Origin: Gloeopeniophorella convolvens
Lineage: Eukaryota > Basidiomycota > Agaricomycetes > Russulales
DNA length: 14,176 bases
Direction of reading: 5' to 3'
Assembly (NCBI GenBank): GCA_022496205.1
Contig: WTXD01000264.1
Location: 1-14,176 of the forward strand
The notes under the pieces were generated by a model. It saw only the letters and a program-made list of their open reading frames with translations. It was not told the DNA's origin and made no database searches. This document shows positions 8,002 through 14,176 of the stretch, piece by piece; within the stretch, counting starts at the first letter, position 1; every line of letters starts with the position of its first letter. The translations under genes and the position numbers were made by a program.

Positions 8002-9121
8002 TTACTTCGACTCATTCACCGCAATCTGCTGCGCATGTGGCCCGGAAGCCGGCGGGTACGGGTTGCCCACTATATGCTGCCCACTCTCCAATGCCGCGCT
8101 GCTAGCCGGAACACCGCCCTTGGCGGGCCCAGCCGAGCCGTTGACGGTAGTCGAACCGTTGGCGAAGTAGCCCTGCGCGGACTCGACAGCGTAGTTCACG
8201 CCCGACCGCACCGACGCCCCGGCGGCCTCAACGTGCGGCTGCGCAGCCTGCGCGGCCGACGAGGCGTACTGCTTCGCCGTTTCGAGGGCGGGCTGCGCCG
8301 CAACTTGTGCGGACGCGGCGTACTGCTTCGCAGTGTTGATGGTGCTAGCCGTGTTGGTCGACGCAGGGCTTTGGGTGGTGGTCGAAGGGTTGGGGTTCGT
8401 GCCCGAGACGCTCGCAGGAAGGTATGCCTATCCATCGAAGTCAATAAGAAACATCGCTCATAGTATTGTAAAACCCACAGTTGCGGTGGCGATTGCGCTA
8501 CTGGCGAGGTTCTTCGCCTGCTCGAGGTAGCCAGCGCCGGTGTTGGCGGCAGCCTGCACGTCCCTCTGGCCCTCCTCGACAGCAGCATCCGTCGTCGCCC
8601 TAACTTTCGTTGCGAACTGGGGCACAACATCTGACAGGTTTCCGGTAGCGCCAGGTCCTCTGTTCTGTTGTCCGTGTCAGTTTTGAGGCGTCTTTCCCGA
8701 GACAAAGGAGACCTACATGCGCAGCAGATGCGGCGTTCTCGGCGACGCCCTTGGCGTGCTGTGCGGTCTCATGGACCTCATGCGCTGCGGCGGGCGTGCT
8801 CTGCACTGCTTCTGCGCGTGCAGCGCTCGTGGTGTCGCCGGCGGGAACGGTTCCGTCCGGCGGGAACGACTGCGTCTGTGTGTATGATCAGCGCGATGGT
8901 CATGGTGTGTGATGAGGTATCGCGATGCTCACCTCGGCGATGAGGGCAGCCTCCTTCGCAGCGACCTGCGCCTGCCCTGCGCGGTTGTGGACCTCACGTG
9001 CGAGCTCGGGAGTGGAGGTCTCGGTCTCAAGGATAGCGGCGGAAGTCTCGTATCTGCGAAGAAAGGCGGGTGAGTATGCAAAGGAGACAGCCCGAGATAG
9101 CGTGGCGTCGTACTCGGCCAT
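8002..9121 (-). CDS. Ala-rich, LEA-like protein of unknown function
   Basis: Spliced protein of about 299 residues. Exons: 9121-9114, 9053-8933, 8875-8717, 8664-8479 and 8427-8002. Introns: 9113-9054 (GTACGA...CGCAG), 8932-8876, 8716-8665 and 8478-8428. The first intron is 60 nt with no stop; if retained it adds 20 residues (319 in total). I favour splicing because of its pyrimidine tract and CAG end. The N-terminus is MAEYETSAAILETETS, followed by Ala/Glu/Gln/Lys helices such as VHETAQHAKGVAENAASAAH. The C-terminal half has two tandem 18-residue repeats (TAKQYA.SA..AAQP..E). There is no signal peptide or membrane segment. The amphipathic Ala/Lys/Glu pattern recalls late-embryogenesis-abundant or lipid-surface proteins, but I cannot assign a family. 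The promoter has a good TATA box and an upstream CRE palindrome, so strong, regulated expression is plausible. Confidence 0.78.
8227..8334 (-). repeat. 54-bp tandem duplication, two coding copies
   Basis: Copies at 8281-8334 and 8227-8280 encode TAKQYAASAQVAAQPALE and TAKQYASSAAQAAQPHVE on the minus strand. Thirteen of 18 residues match and the codons have diverged, so the duplication is old or is kept for its helical pattern. Confidence 0.85.
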
Positions 9122-9208
9122 TGTGATATGTCAAATAGTGTTGATCAAGTAAAGTTGTGCAAGTTGAGAGGTGGATAATGAATGAGATAACTGCGAGGAG
9201 CTTAGGCA

Positions 9209-9216
9209 TTTATATA
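9209..9216 (-). promoter_or_regulatory. TATA box of the Ala-rich protein gene
   Basis: TATATAAA on the minus strand lies 88-95 bp upstream of the ATG at 9121, a usual spacing for a fungal TATA promoter. A CCCC stretch just upstream gives CCCCTATATAAA, which also contains a possible STRE core (CCCCT). Confidence 0.7.
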
Positions 9217-9309
9217 GGGGTGCGCGCGCGGTAGCTCCGTGGAGTGGACGTTTGGGTTGGAGCGCCCGCTTGTGGACCCTGCCAGTGCCGTCAACGCGTC
9301 ATGCACCAG

Positions 9310-9317
9310 TGACGTCA
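9310..9317. promoter_or_regulatory. CRE palindrome TGACGTCA
   Basis: Perfect 8-bp ATF/CREB site about 93 bp upstream of the TATA box of the Ala-rich protein gene. It fits a stress- or cAMP-responsive bZIP input; binding is inferred, not shown. Confidence 0.6.
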
Positions 9318-9705
9318 CACCACTTCATTGACAACACACGCGCGAAAGTCCTTTTACAAAACATCTAAAACATCAATTGAGACGAGCCCAAGGCACAAAT
9401 GCATGGATCCTGCAAGTGATCGGGAATGGGGACAGAAATGAGAACGAATGACATGGAAACGGGAAGCTGTGGAAAGCTGAAAGAGCCTATCAACACACAA
9501 TGCAACACACATGGGAGTGGATCTCGAGGCTGGTCATGAACGAGAAGGGAGACGACAGAAAATGGACTGGAGTTCAACTAGGGACTAAAGTGCGAGTAAA
9601 CGAGGGAGAAAGGAAACAACACGGATGTGACGTGACGAGAACGATGAAGGGTATAAATGTAGAACAAACCATCTTGGACAAAGACATGATACACGAATGA
9701 ATAAC

Positions 9706-12700
9706 TCAGGTCGGCGACTGGCTTCGTCGCTCCTCGTCCCACGAACCCATCCGCAAGAACCGCGCGAGCACCTCTTCCGAGCCCTTCTTGAAAATATCGA
9801 CTCCGCGGGCCGGGTCCCACACGCGCCCGGCTGCCCGGCGCGTGGGAAGGGGATCCAGCGGAGAGGCCGGAGGACCAGCACTGGACGGCGAGGACGTCGT
9901 GTCGCTCGAGATGGTCCGCGAGACAGATGCAGGGGGCGGCGCGCCTCCGCGCAGTGGTGTCGAGTTCCGTGGAGTAGGCTTCGCAACGGTCGGCGTCGGC
10001 ACCGACTCCGCCAGGTTGGTCGACGAACCGCGCGGGGAGGCGTAGCGCGGGCTGCGCATGCCCGTAGGCGAGCCCGTAAGAGGTGAGATCCTCTTCGGCA
10101 CTTCGCTGACGTAGCCCAGTCCAGGAGCCCGGGATTCCGGGATGGCCGATGGGGAGGGAGGCAGCTCCCCGTACTTTGAGATTGTCGGGGAGACTCCAGA
10201 GTAGCTGCTCTGCCTCAAGCGCGGCGGCCTCTTTTCTTTATCTTTAACCGAGGGATCAGCGTCTGCCGGATCGGTGAGGACAGCGACCTGGACACTTTGG
10301 TGCCGGGTCTCTTTAGGAACCGTCTGCACACCTTGTGAGCGATACTCCTTCTTCTTACCCTTTCCGCCCGGGTACGGTTGCGTGGCCAGAGATCCGGAAC
10401 GCGAGCGACGGTTGCCACCTTCGACCTCGTCTTCCGTATCCTCGTCATCGCCGTCCATGCTGCTCTCGCCAGACTCTTGGTAGCTCCTGAAGAGCTTACT
10501 TTCGCGCCGTCGCGTCTCAGTGATGTCGAACGGAGGAGCAAGGGGAGGAGCGAGAGGTGGCGACCGTACAAGGCGGGAGGCGTACTTCTGTATACTGGGA
10601 ACAGTATCCCATGCATTTGAGTATGAGAATGAAGGCGGGAACCCTGAAGGAGGAGACGATGTGTACACCTGCGTAGGAGAAAAGTGTAACGGCGGACTCG
10701 GAGATTGAGGTGTGGCTGTCTGGATGGGTAGCAAAAATTGGCCGGGAGGAGGAGAGTCGGTGGACGGGAAAACGCGTCCGGGGGTCAAGCGAGGCTTGTC
10801 CTCCCAGGGAAAGATAGGCTTTATCTTAGCCCGGTCCGGACTGGGAGATTCCCCTACGTCGCCTTCACCAAGGACATTCGCGTAATGCTTCTCCTGTAAC
10901 AAGCGCTCAGGTATGCGGGCAGGAGGCGGCAGAGTGAAGAGTGTTGAGCTGGTGTCTTGCGAAGGTGACGAGTCACTTTGATGGTGGGGACGGGACTGAT
11001 CCCAGACGTTGGGATAGTAAGTATCGGTAGGGAAATTGGATACAGGTGCCGTGTTTGGGGGAGGTTCAACCGCGGGATTCCATGTCATCATGGGCGGTGA
11101 TGCAGGCCGTGGGGGCTCTTGGCGAGGCAGAGGTTGGACGGCTTCTCCGGGTGCACGTGCACGTTCGCTGCCAACGCGAACGGCCGGACTGTATTGCGGT
11201 CGCTGTTGTTCGGTCCCAGCAGCATGCCCCTGGCCCTGTCCGTGTGCATCGTTCCGCCCAAGTGCCTGATAGTAACTCTGCGGGGATCTCTGCGCTGGCT
11301 GATATGTCTGCTGCTGCTGCTGCTGCTGCTGCATTTGACGGCGATGCATCGACGATGGGGCTTGCTGCAGGCCATGAGACGCTTGCGGAGGCTGTCCATG
11401 GCCACCTTGCATGGGATGATATGGTACATACGCAGGACGTTGTCCTTGCCCCTGGCCCGTCGGGGAGAGCGGTTGATGTTGCACTTGCGAGAACCCCGAG
11501 GGACTAGGAGGATAAACAGGGAACGACTGACTTCCTTGGCCTGTTTGACCCGGCTGAGAGTAGGGGTGACCCGTGTCAATGTAAGGCTGTCCAGCGTGCG
11601 CATGCGCTACATCCTGTCCTTGAACATCTGGATTTTGATTCCCGCTCGTGCCCTGTGGGTGATTCGTGGCAAAGTTACCCTGTATCTGCGCAGGGTAACC
11701 TCGCGGAGGAGCAGACCCAGGCGGATAGTAGCGGGGCACGTCTGGTGGGTTGGGGATTGTAAGGCCAAGCTGATTCTGCCAGCTACCAGCAGCAGAGGAA
11801 GGTTGCGTCTCTGGTTGCCCGTATGAGTTTGGGATGGGGGACGTAGCGTCATTTGACAGAGGGGTGAGGTAGGGTGTTGGAAGATATCCTTGCGGCCCAG
11901 AATCAGGAAAAGGATGGTCGTGAGGAAGCTCACCGGCCTGGAACGAAGCCGGTCGTGCTCTAGGCGTTGATGAGCCAATCTGATCGTCGAAACCTTGCCC
12001 GCCACCAACAGTGTTGCCGAGTATTTGCTGGTCAGCCGAATCAACATCGGGCTCGTGATCCTCTGTTGGCTCACGCCTGGGTCGCATCAAGTCCATGCGC
12101 CCCTCCAAAGGGAGGCTGATGTATTCCCCTTCACCTCCTTGCGCGTGAGACGTTCGTGAAGCGCCAGCAAATCCGGCGAATCCCTCAATTGCAATCCTCC
12201 GTAGCTCCTCGAGAGTCAGCACGGATGTGGTGGGGACTGCGGATGCCCCTGAGGTGATCGTATTGCTGCTCTGATCCCATGCTGCTTCGTAGCGCGCCGA
12301 AGCATAGTCCGTTTGAGGGATAACTGGCTCGGAACGGTAATGCCTGTCGTAGACCGCGTACCACCGATCAACGAGGGAGCCATAATCATATACTTGTAAA
12401 GGCTGAGAAGCGACTTGCTGCGCAGAGGTTGAGCCAGGAGCTCGCCAAGGTATGGATGACCATGGCTTGTTGGCACCTATGAAGTGGATGGCGGAGATTT
12501 GCGAGCCAAAGCGCTCATATGCCGGAGCATAGCTGAGAATCGGGTGAGCAGGCGCATATGACATGGCACGACGAGCCTCTTACGTGTACACCGCGGTGGG
12601 AGTTGTGTTGTAAGTGAAGCTCAGTCGATTCCAGTCGTTTCCTCGCCATTCGTTAAGAAGACCCTGATCACCGCCATCCCAACTCCCCTTCGATCCGGAC

Positions 12701-13475
12701 AGCGTCATAAGGTCTTGGAATTTGTCCTCCCCCGGGGACAATACCATTAGGCCAGAGTTGAATATGTCAGGCCAGCCCACGTCTGGCACCGCCGAGAAGT
12801 CGTGAGGAAGAGTAAAAAGGTGAGAGAGTGGACGGATTGGAAGAACATCGGCGTCAAGAAAGATGATTTTCGAATACTGGACAAGGCGGAATACGTGAAG
12901 TTTCGTGAGAACTGTGGTGAGATCCGGGCGGCCTGGGTCGAAAACGTGTCAGTGGGACGTTATATATGGCCCGAAAAAGTCGGTACGAAGCAGGAATTGG
13001 CACAATACCCGACAACGCGGGCGGGCGTGGAGTGCGTCCAACTGAAGGAAGATATATGCGCGCCCCGCTGCAAGTCAGGTGCTCAAGGCTGCCCGCTTGG
13101 CGCGCCCGCAGCGCAAGCAACAACGCTGGCGCTCATGTTTGAAATTTTGCGCGCCGCCTTGCAGCGGAGATAGAGGAGCGGGTGATATGGAAGATATAGT
13201 CAATAGGGAGGTCACTTACCCAAGAGCTGCAAGCCACGCGCATTATCCTCCTCAATGATCTCAACGCCAATGACAACATTAAAAGCTTTCCTCAGGAGCT
13301 TGATACTAGAGACGTCGACTGCTTCTGGGGTGACCAGACATACGGTCTGAAAGTCAACCTCTGGGGGTGTCGAGGGAGAGGGGTGTATATCTCTGAGAGC
13401 CGCGGCGAGAGTCAACGCGCCCGGGAGATAGGAATCGGAAGTCAAGAGGGTAACAAAGGCATAAGGAGGGGCCAT
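9706..13475 (-). CDS. GLGEN: Glycogenin-type glycosyltransferase (GT8) with very long disordered C-terminal extension
   Basis: Self-glucosylating primer protein for glycogen synthesis. Exons: 13475-13220, 12932-12584 and 12532-9706; 1143 residues. The start is ATG 13475, giving MAPPYAFVTLLTSDSYLPGA; the frame extends upstream only to a GTG. The GT8 domain covers about 1-230. It has the metal-binding DxD (FLDADVLPIRP, Asp112 and Asp114), NSGLMVLSPGEDKF, and SWDGGDQGLLNEW (171-176 core). It continues FTYNTTPTAVYTYAPAYERFG, where Tyr201 or Tyr203 lies near the acceptor tyrosine of animal glycogenin, then AIHFIGANKPW. About 830 residues of Pro/Ser/Gln/Gly-rich low-complexity sequence follow, including a Gln8 run. 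The tail ends RVWDPARGVDIFKKGSEEVL and ARFLRMGSW, a conserved C-terminal motif that probably contacts glycogen synthase. The first intron (13219-12933, 287 nt) is unusually long. A glycogenin gene is a known neighbour of MAT-A in polypores. Confidence 0.93.
11308..11331 (-). repeat. (CAG)8 microsatellite encoding polyglutamine in the glycogenin tail
   Basis: Eight uninterrupted CTG units on the plus strand are read as CAG on the coding strand, giving eight consecutive Gln in the disordered region. Length variation between strains is likely. Confidence 0.9.
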
Positions 13476-14176
13476 GGACCAACTGTCCACACAAAGAGGA
13501 CGCGTTCAAGAACGCAGCTAAGAGAAAATAGATGAATCTTCCCCATTCCAGAGCTTGCAACCCGTTCCGCTAGCAACTCTCTCACGCCCTCCCCTCCCGA
13601 TCGGCCTCGCCTCGGTTCGTCCGACGCGCCCCCGACCACTGCCCGCCCTCCATTGCTCGTCAAATTCAGGCTCCAATCAACGCGTCCATCTCATCGATTC
13701 AGCCTTCAATTGGGCACATCAGAAAGAATCATGCGAAGACAGGAAGACCCATAACAAATTTCCATCCGCGCTGGCAACCTGCGGTCTGGGCGTCCGGCCG
13801 ATGGCTGCTGAGATGGCTGCGGTGGCCTGGCATCCCTGAAGCAGAAGACCCCGAATTGCGTGACACCTGGATCTCCTTTTGAGATTAGAGCGTCGAGCAT
13901 TGGTCATTTGGACGCGTCGCGTTGGGAGGTCGTGGGCGCTCAGCCCACTCCCTGTGACGTCATGGATCTCTTGGGATTACAGCATGCAACGGCAGCTCCG
14001 GGCCGCATGCTATGCACGGTTTGCACGCAGCGCGGCAGCTCGAGCCGAACGAGCACCACCGTGACACTCACCGGCAGGTTGACTCTCTGCGTCCCATGGA
14101 ATCCTGCAACACGCCCTCTTTCACCTAGCTACAACGCCCTTTGATATGGTGCCACGCTTCAGGCCTCTGTATCTCT
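13476..14176. other. Upstream region of glycogenin; no gene supported
   Basis: About 700 bp with only short, low-content open frames on both strands. It presumably holds the glycogenin promoter and the start or end of a neighbouring gene beyond the window. No tRNA, repeat or recognisable exon was seen. Confidence 0.5.
13955..13962. promoter_or_regulatory. CRE palindrome TGACGTCA
   Basis: Perfect 8-bp ATF/CREB site 480 bp upstream of the glycogenin ATG. It could serve glycogenin or an unseen gene further right. Confidence 0.45.

Larger units (their letters stand above)
9122..9705. other. Intergenic region between tandem genes (promoter of 8002-9121, 3' end of glycogenin)
   Basis: Both flanking genes run on the minus strand. 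The part near 9122-9320 holds the TATA box and CRE. The rest (9320-9705), downstream of the glycogenin stop, has short open frames without recognisable content. I see no RNA gene or repeat. Confidence 0.6.

Noticed and set aside
8035..8943. Plus-strand Arg-rich open frames across the Ala-rich gene
   Set aside because: Mirror translation of Ala-rich codons; low complexity and no splice support.
11036..11826. Plus-strand open frames within the glycogenin tail
   Set aside because: Composition reflects the antisense of Pro/Gln-rich codons; the minus strand is open for over 900 codons and ends in a conserved motif.
12802..13173. 123-codon plus-strand open frame over glycogenin exon 2 and intron 1
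   Set aside because: No recognisable domain, and it overlaps the conserved GT8 exon in antisense.
13860..14144. Possible plus-strand gene start near the right edge
   Set aside because: Short open frames with no conserved motif and no splice signals I could trust.

Overview
The window is nuclear DNA from a filamentous basidiomycete, very probably an Agaricomycete and perhaps a polypore. Coding exons are interrupted by many short introns of about 50-70 nt with GTRNGY-type donors and YAG acceptors. There are no bacterial operon signals. The gene order matches the conserved surroundings of the A (HD, homeodomain) mating-type locus of mushroom-forming fungi.

Region by region: (1) 1-1197 (+) is the 3' part of mitochondrial intermediate peptidase (MIP), the classical flank of MAT-A. 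(2) 1322-3693 (-) is an HD1-class homeodomain mating-type gene. Its C-terminus probably runs past the first in-frame stop through one or two small introns. (3) 3694-3928 is a 235-bp divergent promoter. (4) 3929-5714 (+) is an HD2-like partner gene with three exons. (5) 6064-7055 (-) is the beta-flanking gene (beta-fg), seven exons, the other classical flank. (6) 7247-7836 (+) is a small helical protein I do not recognise, divergent from beta-fg. (7) 8002-9121 (-) is an Ala-rich, LEA-like protein with a TATA box and an upstream CRE palindrome. (8) 9706-13475 (-) is a glycogenin-type GT8 protein with a very long disordered tail and a conserved C-terminal motif. (9) 13476-14176 is upstream sequence with no gene I can support.

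How the genes work together: HD1 and HD2 from compatible mates normally form the heterodimer that switches on dikaryon development. MIP, beta-fg and glycogenin are syntenic neighbours, not partners in that function. The most unusual point is that neither homeodomain looks canonical. HD1 reads W-F-E-E-A-R where DNA-binding homeodomains have W-F-x-N-x-R. In HD2 no W-F codon pair occurs in any forward frame where the recognition helix should lie.

A second pattern is the perfect CRE palindrome TGACGTCA. It occurs three times, each time in an intergenic region upstream of a gene on the non-MAT side. All splice models are hand-built from the sequence and have not been checked against transcripts.
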